64,000 nucleotides of DNA from Paenibacillus silvae (lineage in GTDB: Bacteria; Bacillota; Bacilli; Paenibacillales; Paenibacillaceae), in assembly GCF_014639235.1 (NCBI RefSeq), contig NZ_BMFU01000001.1:1-64000 (forward strand), given 5' to 3'. A program made the position numbers and the translations under genes. Below the pieces are notes generated by a model. That model was not told the origin of the DNA and did no database searches. It saw only the letters and a program-made list of their open reading frames with translations. This document shows, piece after piece, positions 15,557-25,385 of this stretch. Position 1 is the first letter of the stretch, and the number at the start of each line of letters is the position of its first letter.

Positions 15557-15994
15557 TTATAAATTGACTTTGAAGTGATATATGAGCAGAAATGCTGTCA
15601 GGAAGAATGGGGCCAGCGGTATCTGTCTCTTATTATCTCTACTAATTAGCAGCCCAATTATAGCAAATAACCCGGCTATGCCTAACAATAAGCAAAGGAA
15701 AATTAGGCTCTCATGCCACCCCAAAGCGGCCCCGACAACGGCCAGCAACTTGATATCCCCGCCGCCAAAGGAACCCGGTCGAATTAATGCACAGATATAT
15801 AAGATGCCTGCTCCTGCAATCACACCCAGCAAGTAATGAAAATAAGGTTGATCAGCATACCCTATCCGTATTACAAGGAAGTAGCAAAATCCGCTAAAAA
15901 CCAATCTATCAGGAATTATCCGGCTCTTTATATCGGTATACGTTGCCCATATCAAAATCACGAATAGCGGTAAGTCAATCCACAACAGTTCCAA
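15557..15994 (-). CDS. tadV: TadV/CpaA-type prepilin peptidase
   Basis: 145-aa inner-membrane aspartic protease of the A24 family that removes the leader of Flp-type prepilins. Both active-site aspartates are in place: Asp21 in ATYTDIKSRIIPD and Asp80 in GSFGGGDIKLLA. Six or so hydrophobic helices; the N-methylation domain of larger PilD enzymes is absent, as in TadV. TTG start with AAGGAG 7 nt upstream. It lies 9 kb from the pilin gene at 27.1 kb and probably serves the Tad-like cluster. RBS and motif are direct observations. Confidence 0.9.
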   Translation of the reverse strand: MELLWIDLPLFVILIWATYTDIKSRIIPDRLVFSGFCYFLVIRIGYADQPYFHYLLGVIAGAGILYICALIRPGSFGGGDIKLLAVVGAALGWHESLIFLCLLLGIAGLFAIIGLLISRDNKRQIPLAPFFLTAFLLIYHFKVNL

Positions 15995-16040
15995 TGCTTC
16001 TCTCCTTCCTCTTCGTTAAAATTGTTTCTACTTTATGCAT

Positions 16041-16069
16041 AAAAAAAGCAGCCTCCTAAGAGACTGCTC
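16041..16069 (-). terminator. intrinsic terminator after the CARDB gene region
   Basis: GCAGcCTC ctaa GAGaCTGC stem followed on the minus strand by seven T. It protects the prepilin-peptidase gene from read-through from the right. Confidence 0.8.
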
Positions 16070-16145
16070 ATAAATGATTATGATATAATTGGAAATGCAA
16101 CAGAATGGCATAAGGGCGGTCGGCTAGTCTCCCTGAAGGGAGGTG

Positions 16146-16268
16146 ATGCCTGTGGAGATGAAAGATGTATTGACGTTAATGATTAGTTTTGCGGGGTTTA
16201 CAGTAACCCTGATTGGACTGATCGTAACCATCGTCATTGCATTGAATAATCAAAACAAAAAGAAATAG
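16146..16268 (+). CDS. putative holin-like toxin (type I toxin-antitoxin), 40 aa
   Basis: A tiny rightward gene inside a leftward region. The peptide is one hydrophobic helix plus a short polar, lysine-ended tail: MPVEMKDVLTLMISFAGF, then TVTLIGLIVTIVIALNNQNK. This is the pattern of the Firmicute 'putative holin-like toxin' family (type I, TxpA/BsrG-like). GGGAGG lies just upstream. The 5' leader GGGCGGTC can pair with GACCGCCC directly after the stop, the long-range folding expected for type I toxin mRNAs. An antisense RNA from the minus strand would be the antitoxin; I could not fix its promoter. Confidence 0.75.
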   Translation: MPVEMKDVLTLMISFAGFTVTLIGLIVTIVIALNNQNKKK

Positions 16269-16331
16269 ACCGCCCCTGGTAAGGTAAGTCTATACCTACT
16301 TACAGCCACCGCCCTTAGAAGCGGCTGTTGC

Positions 16332-16360
16332 AAGGGACGGGTGCAACCGTCCCTTTCTTA
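16332..16360 (+). terminator. intrinsic terminator of the holin-like toxin mRNA
   Basis: AAGGGACGG and CCGTCCCTT form a 9-bp stem followed by TTCTTATATTCTT on the plus strand, about 65 nt after the toxin stop. Confidence 0.8.
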
Positions 16361-16444
16361 TATTCTTATTATACAAACGAAAAATCATACATGCAATATT
16401 ATTTTAGTGTTATAGCCCCCTGTAAAAACTTTAGACTGCTTGTA

Positions 16445-18844
16445 TCAATACCACGCTGATGTATCCCGTTTGGTTTGCCAATCATCGTACATACTACCGA
16501 ATATCGTGATCTTCTTCGTGAAGCATGAAGAAAGATCATGCTGCCCTGCGTGCATCGCAACGATTTTGAATGTATATTTTCCATCAGGAGCTTTCACATC
16601 TGTATAGAATTTACGCTCATAGATATCAAGGAACTTCGATTTAAAACGCTCCCTCGGCAGTTCCCATGTTGCTGTTTTATCATTTCCACTGGTTTTCACC
16701 AGACCGATACTTGTCACATACTTCCCTCGGCTATCCCAAATATATGCTCTCACTTCTGTTGGGCCCTTGAGTTCTCCACCAATCGGCTTTGCGGTTCCTT
16801 CCAAACCTTTGGGCACTTTCCTTTCCCAGTCCGTGGTATACGTTGTTTGAACTTTGATTTCAACACCATAGCCGGCACGAGTAACCTCATTAGGATTCAG
16901 CTTTTTCTCCTTTGCCCAAGGGATGATCTCCCAGCTTCCCCGACTCTCCCGATCTTCATCCTTCGGATTTTTAGGGTCTGTAGCAATTCCTTGCTTCGTA
17001 TCCAATTCTGCCTTAACAGTCAATTTCTCGTTATACGTCACCTTCCGATTCTCCCAAATCGGATCGCTGTAATCGACATAACTTTCGCTACTTGTTCTTG
17101 TATTTCCCTTTGAGTCCGTCCAGCTCACGGTTCGTGTCTTGGTTGGATATCCCGTAATAAGCGGGTACGTAACGTCCCAACTTGCTGTAGGCTTGGTCGT
17201 ATCACAATAAGCATCGCCACCATTCTTACTCACTGAGCAACCTGTTATTGCAACATTGTTTGTACGGTCTTTATCAGGTTTCTCTTTATCGGGGTCAACC
17301 ACAACAGTTAAACTGTGTATTCCAACATCTCCTGTCCATTTAAAACCACCTACAGTAATCGGTGTATTGGCTGGCATGGTCTTACGTGTCTCATAAATCG
17401 TCTTCTGGCCATCTTCAATAAATCGAATCAAGACATTGGAAACGTCCGTACCTCCAACATTTTTCACCTTAGCCGTTACGGTGGAAGATTGTCCTAATGT
17501 TAGTGCAGACGGGCTGGCGGTAATAGATTGGGCAATGAGATCATTTTCTGCTCCCTTTCGTTCGATGAGCCATTCCCCATGAATACCGTTGTTATCATAC
17601 GCTTTGGAAGGCGCTTCTAACGCGCGATCCTGATGATTAGGATTGTTGATCGTTGCATCCACTTTAATGTAATACTTGCCTGGAGCATCACTGATTTCTA
17701 TTTTACCAAGTAAATAGCTCAGTTCTTGTCCATCTTGCAGGCTCTTCGGAATGCTTTGGTTCATCGAGGGCAACGAAAATTCAGCAGTTGCAGCTCCTCC
17801 TATCTTCACCTTGGCTGTCATCGGCATTCCGCGCTCACTCATATAGTCCGATGGAATAATCTCCTCTCCATTGTATCTATACTTGATCCAGAGCTGCCCT
17901 CCATCGGTAAGTGTCAATTTGGTCGGCACATAGTCAATGTTTTGATCTTCTTTTGGTAAGGTCACTGACTTGATCGCTGTTCGACCATAGCCGTCTTCGA
18001 GAATGATATCCACTTCTGTACCCAGCACTTTAACAATGTCCTTAGCGTTGAATTTAATCGTATCAGTATAGGTTGGATCACTGGCCCGAAGTAGTTTCCC
18101 ATCCGTAAGACTTACCACTTTACTCATTTCGGGAAAATCCCCCTTTTTCACAGCTACCAGCCGGACATTACGTTCCGTGTATCCATAGGCAGACAGATTC
18201 ATGACGAGTTGTTTCCCTTGTGTTACTGTAAGTTCCGGCCATGGGGAAACATCGAAGTATGCACGATACGAGTTGTCATTAACCTTTTCGGTTTTGTCAA
18301 ACTTAATGCCCATACGTTGCACGATTCCGGCTGTGCGGAGAAACTCATTCCTATACTGCACTCGGTAATAATATTCATGACCCTCTATAAAAATTGGATC
18401 ATTCGCATTCGATGAAAATTTCGTTTTAAAATATTCACGTTGCTTGGATGAAATAGATTGTCCAGACCACACTGCATTAAAGAAATCCCCAAGTGCAGAC
18501 TCACTTTTGAAGATCAAACCAAAACCATTTTCCTTTGAGAAATTTTTGTCTTCAGGGGTTCTCTTGACGTTGAAAACATCATAGTTCGGGACAATTCTTG
18601 TCTTACCATCCGAGAAAGTAAACATCCCCGCCCATTGATCCAATTGCCAAGGATTACTACTGACCTGTTTATCTAGGGCAGGAACATAGCCTGTAAATCC
18701 GTTTATTTCCTCCTTTCCATACTCCCATTTCACATGATCATACAACATTGGAATTGCTGCCGCTGAAACCGATAGAACTGATAGCATCAAAGTAAAACTG
18801 GCGGCAAAAAACAATAATCCTTTCTTGATGATTCGTTTACTCAA
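16445..18844 (-). CDS. large secreted CARDB-domain protein
   Basis: About 799 aa. Signal peptide after the start (KRIIKKGLLFFAASFTLMLS, ending VSAAA), then beta-rich domains; residues ~433-535 are a CARDB/APHP-type adhesion domain (SPSALTLGQSSTVTAKVKNV, TIYETRKTMPANTPITVGG, LTVVVDPDKEKPDKDRTNN). The remaining N- and C-terminal parts are not recognised. AAAGGAG 7 nt before TTG 18844 decides the start; an ATG at 18901 lies inside the terminator hairpin of the preceding gene. Probably an exported surface or pilus-associated protein, given the Tad genes and adhesin nearby. Confidence 0.75.
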   Translation of the reverse strand: MSKRIIKKGLLFFAASFTLMLSVLSVSAAAIPMLYDHVKWEYGKEEINGFTGYVPALDKQVSSNPWQLDQWAGMFTFSDGKTRIVPNYDVFNVKRTPEDKNFSKENGFGLIFKSESALGDFFNAVWSGQSISSKQREYFKTKFSSNANDPIFIEGHEYYYRVQYRNEFLRTAGIVQRMGIKFDKTEKVNDNSYRAYFDVSPWPELTVTQGKQLVMNLSAYGYTERNVRLVAVKKGDFPEMSKVVSLTDGKLLRASDPTYTDTIKFNAKDIVKVLGTEVDIILEDGYGRTAIKSVTLPKEDQNIDYVPTKLTLTDGGQLWIKYRYNGEEIIPSDYMSERGMPMTAKVKIGGAATAEFSLPSMNQSIPKSLQDGQELSYLLGKIEISDAPGKYYIKVDATINNPNHQDRALEAPSKAYDNNGIHGEWLIERKGAENDLIAQSITASPSALTLGQSSTVTAKVKNVGGTDVSNVLIRFIEDGQKTIYETRKTMPANTPITVGGFKWTGDVGIHSLTVVVDPDKEKPDKDRTNNVAITGCSVSKNGGDAYCDTTKPTASWDVTYPLITGYPTKTRTVSWTDSKGNTRTSSESYVDYSDPIWENRKVTYNEKLTVKAELDTKQGIATDPKNPKDEDRESRGSWEIIPWAKEKKLNPNEVTRAGYGVEIKVQTTYTTDWERKVPKGLEGTAKPIGGELKGPTEVRAYIWDSRGKYVTSIGLVKTSGNDKTATWELPRERFKSKFLDIYERKFYTDVKAPDGKYTFKIVAMHAGQHDLSSCFTKKITIFGSMYDDWQTKRDTSAWY

Positions 18845-18888
18845 ATAAATGCTCCTTTCTCTCAAGATGGTTGTGTTCATCTTTAGAC

Positions 18889-18925
18889 AAAAAAAGCCCA
18901 CCCCTTTATAAATCCAGGACAGGCT
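18889..18925 (-). terminator. terminator-like hairpin between the stalk-domain gene and the CARDB gene
   Basis: Imperfect hairpin AAAGCC ... GGCTTT followed on the minus strand by TTTTTTTGTCTAAAG. The same T-run and tail TTTTTTTGTCTAAAG follow the terminator at 31169-31203. Confidence 0.55.
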
Positions 18926-18938
18926 TTAACTCTTCTGA

Positions 18939-19832
18939 TTATTTTAATTGCTTTGCATCATTAATTACTTCAGACAATGGAGACACCCCTTGCCCAACTC
19001 CTGCAACAACAACCCCTTCCTTAACAGTCCCGAATATTGCCTTGATGTCATCAACATAGTTTGCATCTAGGAATATATAATACCCTTCCCACTGATCACC
19101 TTTCGATTCAGGCTTTGATATGGATAAAAAACCAGCTCCTTTCCCAATATCAAAAGTATATGTTTTGCCAGGAATGAGCTTCACCGAAGTTCCATCGTCT
19201 GTATATTTGCTGCCTCCTTCTGCATTTTTAGGCAAAGTAAACGTCAATTTTCCGTTCTTCACTTGTACATTTTTTACAAATAACGTTTTTCCCAATTCTT
19301 GCTCACGAGGCCACTCAAATCCGGCTTTGTACATCCCCGTGCTAGGAGTCTTCGTCTCTTCCTCTGGCTCAGTAACCCCAGATCCCGTGCTAATACTCAC
19401 TAGCTTCTGAGCCTGATTCCATTTAACCTGTGTTCCTAGCGCTTCAGATACAAACCGTAATGGAACGTATACACGTTCTTCCTGTAAACGAGCCGGCACA
19501 TCCAGGGTAATGATTTGTTCACCAACCAGCACCTTCGAACTGTTCACCGTCATATAGATCACCTTGTCACCCAGCTTAATCGTCACAACACGATTAACCT
19601 TGTTACCTGAAGAATTTTTGCCATAAGATACCTTCGCACCAAGAGACTCGCTCACAAATCGTACTGGAATCATGACTCTGCTGCTCTCAAAATAAGGTTG
19701 AGCATCAGGGAAAGAAACCCGCTTACTATCGACCTTTACACTCACATTTTGTTGAGCTGCCGATGCTGAGACAGCAGTTCCAAACAACATCATTACTGAC
19801 AAAAACGCAATAGACACTTTCTTTTTCCACAT
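18939..19832 (-). CDS. secreted copper-amine-oxidase-N ('stalk') domain protein
   Basis: 297 aa from ATG 19832, where GAGGTG is 7 nt upstream; codons further up lack a ribosome site. Signal peptide (KKKVSIAFLSVMMLFGTAVS, ASA cleavage). Residues ~25-135 carry the two-copy stalk domain typical of Paenibacillus surface proteins: RVMIPVRFVSESLGAKV and RVYVPLRFVSEALGTQV. The remaining ~150 aa (from GMYKAGFEWPREQEL) are not recognised. No catalytic oxidase part is present, so the name is structural only. Probably a cell-wall or extracellular protein. Confidence 0.85.
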   Translation of the reverse strand: MWKKKVSIAFLSVMMLFGTAVSASAAQQNVSVKVDSKRVSFPDAQPYFESSRVMIPVRFVSESLGAKVSYGKNSSGNKVNRVVTIKLGDKVIYMTVNSSKVLVGEQIITLDVPARLQEERVYVPLRFVSEALGTQVKWNQAQKLVSISTGSGVTEPEEETKTPSTGMYKAGFEWPREQELGKTLFVKNVQVKNGKLTFTLPKNAEGGSKYTDDGTSVKLIPGKTYTFDIGKGAGFLSISKPESKGDQWEGYYIFLDANYVDDIKAIFGTVKEGVVVAGVGQGVSPLSEVINDAKQLK

Positions 19833-19931
19833 ATTCTTCACCTCATCCATGTATTTTAAGAATGAATGCTTTAACCAGTGTTCCTCTACTTGCATGCCAA
19901 ACAAAGCAAATTCAAAATATCCCTATAAACT

Positions 19932-19960
19932 AAAAATAGCCCCTGTTAAGGGGTTATTGA
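19932..19960 (-). terminator. hairpin AATAGCCCC / GGGGTTATT
   Basis: Short stem with the T-rich tail GGGGCTATTTTTAG on the minus strand, upstream of the stalk-domain gene. It could stop leftward read-through from the adhesin gene across the small rightward gene. Confidence 0.6.
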
Positions 19961-20157
19961 ACTAGAATATATGAAATTGGTTGAATTTACTTTATGGGCT
20001 AACTCCATTATACTTCCAGAATCAAGAAGATTCAAGAACTTTTGTTCGTTTTTTAATGATTATTTCTCATCTCTTTTTCTTCATTGACATTTTGTAAAAT
20101 ATAATATTTAATGGAAATGTATTCCTTAAAATATAATGTATTGGAGGAAATGTGTTT

Positions 20158-20466
20158 ATGAAAATCAAGTCTTTGATAGCTGCTGCTCTGCTAGGATCTT
20201 CTATGGTATTTGGAAGTGCTAGTGCTAATGCTGCACCTGTTGACACCAATTTGGTATCTCCTTTTGCTGCCCAAAAATTAGTTTTGCAAGTCGGTGACGT
20301 TCATTATTTTTACGGTGCAATCTCCGACGTTGATAATTTACAGAATGTGATAAAGGTTTCATACACATCAGGATTAATTGAAGCGATTAAGCCTGGAGAA
20401 GCTAATCTTAGAGTCTTTCGCAATGGAGTATATACCGTTTACAATATTGTCGTCATAAGAAAATAA
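20158..20466 (+). CDS. small secreted protein with a Big2/pilus-assembly-like beta domain
   Basis: 102 aa transcribed rightward, against its neighbours. Signal peptide MKIKSLIAAALLGSSMVFGS ending ASANA. The mature part is a short beta domain (LVLQVGDVHYFYGAISDVDN, then IEAIKPGEANLRVFRNGVYT) resembling bacterial Ig-like/Big2 or pilus-assembly N domains. GGAGGA lies 9 nt from ATG 20158; a GTG at 20152 is too close. No membrane anchor, so it is likely released or wall-associated. Family call is tentative. Confidence 0.65.
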   Translation: MKIKSLIAAALLGSSMVFGSASANAAPVDTNLVSPFAAQKLVLQVGDVHYFYGAISDVDNLQNVIKVSYTSGLIEAIKPGEANLRVFRNGVYTVYNIVVIRK

Positions 20467-20593
20467 GAATGACTTTTAAAAAGCTTCTGTCTCTTAGCTA
20501 ATTTTAGCGAAATGAACTACGCATTTCGCCTAACAAGGAACATAAAGCTATTTATTAGAGCAATACCAAACATGATTGTTTATTTACAGTATG

Positions 20594-20618
20594 GAAAGCC
20601 GTCCCTCAAAAGGACGGC
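20594..20618. terminator. bidirectional hairpin between convergent genes
   Basis: AGCCGTCC and GGACGGCT form an 8-bp stem between the rightward small secreted protein and the leftward adhesin fragment. Tails are weak on both sides (CTCCTTAAG, CTTTCC). Confidence 0.55.
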
Positions 20619-20635
20619 TCCTTAAGAAAAAATGA

Positions 20636-23600
20636 CTATTTATAGAATATGCTAAGTGCTCGGTAAATCAATACGGAACACTCTGCACGAGTCAAATCAC
20701 GCTTAGGTTTAAATGTCTCGTCAGGATAGCCAGTGATGACTTTTTCAACAGCGAGCGCCGCCACCTCGGGTTTAGCCCAAGGTGCGATTAAATTTCTGTC
20801 TTTGAAGTTCACTTCAGCAGTAGGTACTTGATCATACGCTGCATTAGAAATCATTTTAGCGGCTTGCTCACGAGTAACCATATCGAACGGTCTGAACTCC
20901 TTATCACTGAAACCATGAACTACACCATTCAATACTGCTGCTGATAGCTCAGGAGCATACCACGCTGTCCGTTGCACATCCTCAAAAGTAAGTTTGGTAT
21001 CAGACGACTCTTGCAGTTCCAATGCCCGGACTAGCATAGATGCAAATTCAACACGAGTGACTTGTCTTTCTGGTTCAAATCTCTTATCTGACACACCTTT
21101 CACGATACCTTTCTCGAAAAGCGCAAGAATCGCCTCTTTCGCAAAGGACCGATCAATATCCTCAAACTTAGGTGTATTCTTTACCGGGAGCTGAGTCTCG
21201 TTAGAAAGTTCTTGCTTTGGCTCTAGTGGTTCCTCTTTCTTAACTGGTACAGTCTCATTTCCACCATAATAAGGAGTTAAGGTTCTAAACGAAGGAATAG
21301 GTGCAGAAACTCCCTCGCCAGCATCGTTGAGTGGGATTAACACCCAACCTGAATAATCTGTACTATTATTCAGTCCAGACACCGTATAGGATGTTGCAGG
21401 AGTCGCGACGTGCCCCAGTGAGTTACCTTTGGCATCTACAATTTTATACTGCTCCGCACCCAAGGCTGCTTTCCAACTCACTACAGCTGAGTCCAAAGTG
21501 ACTCCAGATATGCTCACCACTTGGTTCAGCTCACCGTCTGTGCTTCCCCATCCACCAGGTAACATTTGTTGCGTTACCTTAATCTTTTCCCCTTCTCCAC
21601 TCTCATTGACAACTGAAACATAAAAAGTATACGTTTGCCCCGCTTCAAGCTTAGCCCAGGTGAAACTCAATTTCTCTGTTTCAGCTATACTCTTCTCATT
21701 TTCATCATAAATCTTATACTTCGTAGCATTGGGCTTCTTGCTCCACTTTACGGTCATAGTATTAGATGTTACTTTATCGACCTTCAATTCGAGAGCTGAC
21801 GGTAGGGTAACAAATTTAAACTCGGTGGCCTCCCCATAGCCTGACTCATTCCCAGCTTGAATCGTTGCTGAATATTCCTGATCTCCAACCAACCCTTCTA
21901 ACTCAAGTTCGGGTTTCGAAATTTCATACACCTGATCACCGAGCTTTAACTTATACTTATCCGCTCCAGTCATGGTATCCCAATGCAGCACAGCAGATGT
22001 TTCCTTTACTTCTTTAACTGCGATATGAGTAGGTGAGGCAGGTAAAGTTTTGACATGCAAAACGTCAGGTGTACTTTGACCGCTCTCATTTTGCGCCACT
22101 ACAAATAATTCGTAGTTAGTGCCTGCTTCTAAACCCCGAACTGTAGCATGAATTAAATCTGATGCAATCTCAAGTATGGGATCTCCTTTTAACATAACGA
22201 CGTACGTATCAGCGCCGTGAACAGATTTCCAACTAAGCTCAACGGACGAATCCGTTACTTTTTCTATCGTGACAGCTACCTTGCTAGGCAATGTGAGTAC
22301 ATCCAAATCTGCAATGTCTCCAAAACCACTGTCATTTTTCGCAGCTAATTGATAGTTATATACTGTTGCTGACTTCAAATCCTCATCAGTGTAATTTAGA
22401 TCGGTTCCTTCGTATACTTCTTGTAGCGAACGTAGCAAGTGATAACGTGTTGCTGTCTCAGAGGGTAGCCAGCCCAAATCAACCTTGGCATCTGTGACTT
22501 GAACAATCTTGAACTCTCCCGGCGCAGAAGGCAATGAGATAAACCCGTTGCTAACCACTTCACTGTAACCCGATTCATTTTTCGCAACCAATGAAGTGAA
22601 GTATTGAGTCCCTGCTTTCAAATTACCAATAACGTGTGTCCCTGCCTCCTGCCAAGTCTGCTCAGATACTTTTACTTGTCCATTTTTGGAAGACTCATAC
22701 AAGACAAAAATATACTCCGTAGCTGAAGGAACGGGATCAAATGAAACCGTCGCTTTACCACTCTGATGATCTTCAAAACCGATCTTGATCCCATCTACCT
22801 TATTAGGAAGAGTTACTACTTTAAAGGAGTCTCCTACCATCTCGCCAACATGATTTTTCACTTTGATTACGTAGTTATATTCCGTGCCCGCTTCTAAATT
22901 CTTATCTGTTAACTGATCTGCTGGATAATCTACTGTCCAAGCTTTTTTCGTTGTTTGATTGATGATTTCATATTGAATACCATCTGTAATCGTTGTAGAA
23001 GGTAATGTCCAGCCAAGATCAACAGAATTGGTTGTTACTTGATTTACCTTTAACTTAGGTTTTTCAAGTTGAAATTGAACTTGATATGGTCCACCAACGG
23101 ATGTAGTCACTTTACCCGCCAAATCTTGTGCCTTAGCGTGGATATACCATTGCCCTTCACGATTTAAAGTAACATGTTGAATGTCGGAACCCACGGTATC
23201 CCATGAAGAAGGAGACTCTTCGGATGAAGTTACTTTATACCATGTACTAGCTATGCCGCTATCGTCATAATAGGTAAGAGTTATATCCATGGGCTCACTT
23301 GTCCAGTTCAACTTAGAAGGGCTGAATGAAATCGTCGGTGCTGTTAAATCCTCCGTGACTGTGACATTTCTTTGGAACGTGTCTGACCACAGGTTGCTAT
23401 CATTTAACACTTTAAGAGATACTGTATAGTTCCCTGATCCGAAATTCCGAAAATCGTTAATCATCGTGGAACCCGTGTACATTTCTTTGCCATCTTTCGT
23501 TATGCTCCAGATTTTCTGAGTAATTACTCTACCGCCTGGATCGTAGGACTGCTCTTCGACATTTATAGGTTTAAACGTTGTCACCTGAGTAGGTAATTTA

Positions 23601-23679
23601 AAATCTGCAATAGGCTTTAGTGCAGTAGAACCTGTAGAGACATAACGTGCTACAGGCTGACTCCAAGCCCCTTGTTCAT
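20636..23679 (-). CDS. C-terminal part of giant SLH/FN3 surface adhesin (after frameshift)
   Basis: This frame runs without a stop from about 23700 to 20636; the first ATG is at 23584, but the in-frame sequence upstream (RVLDEQGAWSQPVARYVS) continues the neighbouring frame, so it is the second part of one protein. It holds a linker domain, then eight or nine fibronectin-III-like modules of ~85 aa each ending in a 'LPS'-type boundary (for example EYNYVIKVKNHVGEM, TYTFYVSVVNESGEG), and three C-terminal SLH domains (FEDIDRSFAKEAILALFEKG; AAVLNGVVHGFSDKEF; VITGYPDETF) that bind cell-wall polysaccharide. Likely a long surface adhesin for cell contact. Confidence 0.85.
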
Positions 23680-25326
23680 CTAAAACCCGAACAAGTAATC
23701 TTTCCCTACGGGAAGATTGGAAGGGATTAATCCGTCATTCCATGTAGTTGCCGTTGTTTCCCTCCACTTCCATTCCATTTGTGAAATACCCTTGTTCGAT
23801 GAAAATTCTTTATCTGGATCATAGGATTGGTCCTTAACATCAATGGAGTAATTAGCAGAGCCTTTGGTGACCTTCAAAGTAAAGTCTGCCACTGGCCTAC
23901 GGTGAACATATAAAAATTGTGGATTAGGATGCTCGCTGCCAAACCACAATTCATATCGGCCGGGCTTGTCAAACGTTAAAGGTAAATCCTTCTGCCACTT
24001 ACCGCTCCATTGAACTTGACCTGAACCGTTCTCAAAATACGTACTATCATGTTCTATTTTCCAGCGTCCTTCAGGATGATCCGCAGTTTGAGTGTTCTGT
24101 TGTAAGGAGGAAGGATTGACTTCAAGATGGTTGTCTTCATCCAAAATCATGTATTGCTCATTTCCAACTCTTCTAACCTTAGAAGCAATGTAGTCTGCCA
24201 GTTGATCCATAGCCGAGCTATATACGCTGTTATCGATGAATATTCCATTGCTGTTGTTACGCGCTACTAATCGTTCAACTTGTGTTTGATTTGTAGTTGT
24301 TCCCAGCCCAACATAACTAACCTCATTGCTGATCATACGGGTCAAGATTTCTGCTGAAGCTTGAGCGTCATCCAAGTCTGAAACCACATTGTTTTCTAAA
24401 TTCACGAGAAAGCGATTTGAGCCTTCTCTCCAGATCGGTTGACGAATGACCTCGGTGAATTTTTTGGTGGATTCTGATTCCACGGATATATTTGAAAAAT
24501 ATGCTCCATATTGATCCCAAACATAGAATCCGTGACCACCTTTAGTATACGTACCGTCATCTACCGATAGTCTAAGCGATCCATTTCGGTACACTTTTAT
24601 TGAACTACCCTCAGCAACAATTTTAATATCTTCTTTTTGCCCGGCGTAATACTGAGGAAAACTCGTGGAAGCTAACACTTCAAATGTGCCGTTTTTAACT
24701 CTAACAATGGCTTCTCCACCATCCAGGAATATATTTCCACAAGCTGAATGATTATCAACCAAGTAAGCATAATAATTATTTTCATCCTGCATTCGGAACA
24801 AAAAACCTGCCTCGCCATGATCAAAAGCCCCATAACTTGTCGCGTCAATACCCCATGTAAATGAATAGGTAGCGTTGGTAGTTTCGAAAGACTTTGGATC
24901 ATAATATCCAGATGCTGGGCGTGTTGCCCCCGAATTACTACGAATTAGTCTATCTCCTGAAATAAAATAATCACTTGTCGTCCACGCTGGAGCATTATAC
25001 CCTCCACTAAGAATGGAGAAGTTCTTCCATGATTGAAATATCAGACTTGCATTGGAGGCATCCGCGACCACTGATTTAGTTTCAACGGATTGAACATTAA
25101 CACTAGATGATGAAATACCTTTTAGGGTTAGTTGACTCTTTAAATCATTCGTAAAATTTTTAAGATTCCATGAGCTGTTACCAACGGCAAGAGCAACATC
25201 AATTTTTGGATCAGCTTTGATGCTGATCTGCACGTTTTCATCCGCTAAAACTGGTGTAATTGTTCCGAATAACCCGGTTAAAGCCAATGTCAACGACAAT
25301 AACAGACTAATCCATTTTCTAAACAT
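23680..25326 (-). CDS. N-terminal part of giant SLH/FN3 surface adhesin (before frameshift)
   Basis: 548 aa ending early at TTCGGGTTTTAG. Signal peptide (RKWISLLLSLTLALTGLFG, LADE cleavage), then a laminin-G/concanavalin-like region (GEAGFLFRMQDENNYYAYLV, KVYRNGSLRLSVDD) and a PKD-like stretch near the end. Sliding back one base at TTG-TTC restores DYLVRVLDEQG and joins the downstream frame, giving a protein of roughly 1,560 aa. GGAGG precedes the ATG. The lost base may be a real mutation, an assembly error or phase variation; no homopolymer is present at the site. Confidence 0.85.
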   Translation of the reverse strand: MFRKWISLLLSLTLALTGLFGTITPVLADENVQISIKADPKIDVALAVGNSSWNLKNFTNDLKSQLTLKGISSSSVNVQSVETKSVVADASNASLIFQSWKNFSILSGGYNAPAWTTSDYFISGDRLIRSNSGATRPASGYYDPKSFETTNATYSFTWGIDATSYGAFDHGEAGFLFRMQDENNYYAYLVDNHSACGNIFLDGGEAIVRVKNGTFEVLASTSFPQYYAGQKEDIKIVAEGSSIKVYRNGSLRLSVDDGTYTKGGHGFYVWDQYGAYFSNISVESESTKKFTEVIRQPIWREGSNRFLVNLENNVVSDLDDAQASAEILTRMISNEVSYVGLGTTTNQTQVERLVARNNSNGIFIDNSVYSSAMDQLADYIASKVRRVGNEQYMILDEDNHLEVNPSSLQQNTQTADHPEGRWKIEHDSTYFENGSGQVQWSGKWQKDLPLTFDKPGRYELWFGSEHPNPQFLYVHRRPVADFTLKVTKGSANYSIDVKDQSYDPDKEFSSNKGISQMEWKWRETTATTWNDGLIPSNLPVGKDYLFGF

Positions 25327-25352
25327 TCACTTTCCTCCTATCAAAATGTCAT

Positions 25353-25385
25353 GAAAAAAGCTCTGTCATTCGACAGAACCTTTAT
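25353..25385 (-). terminator. intrinsic terminator at the end of the Tad/T4SS block
   Basis: TTCTGTC / GACAGAG-type hairpin (TCTGTC attc GACAGA) with a run of six T on the minus strand, overlapping the last codons of the CpaB gene. It closes the long leftward block before the adhesin gene. Confidence 0.85.
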
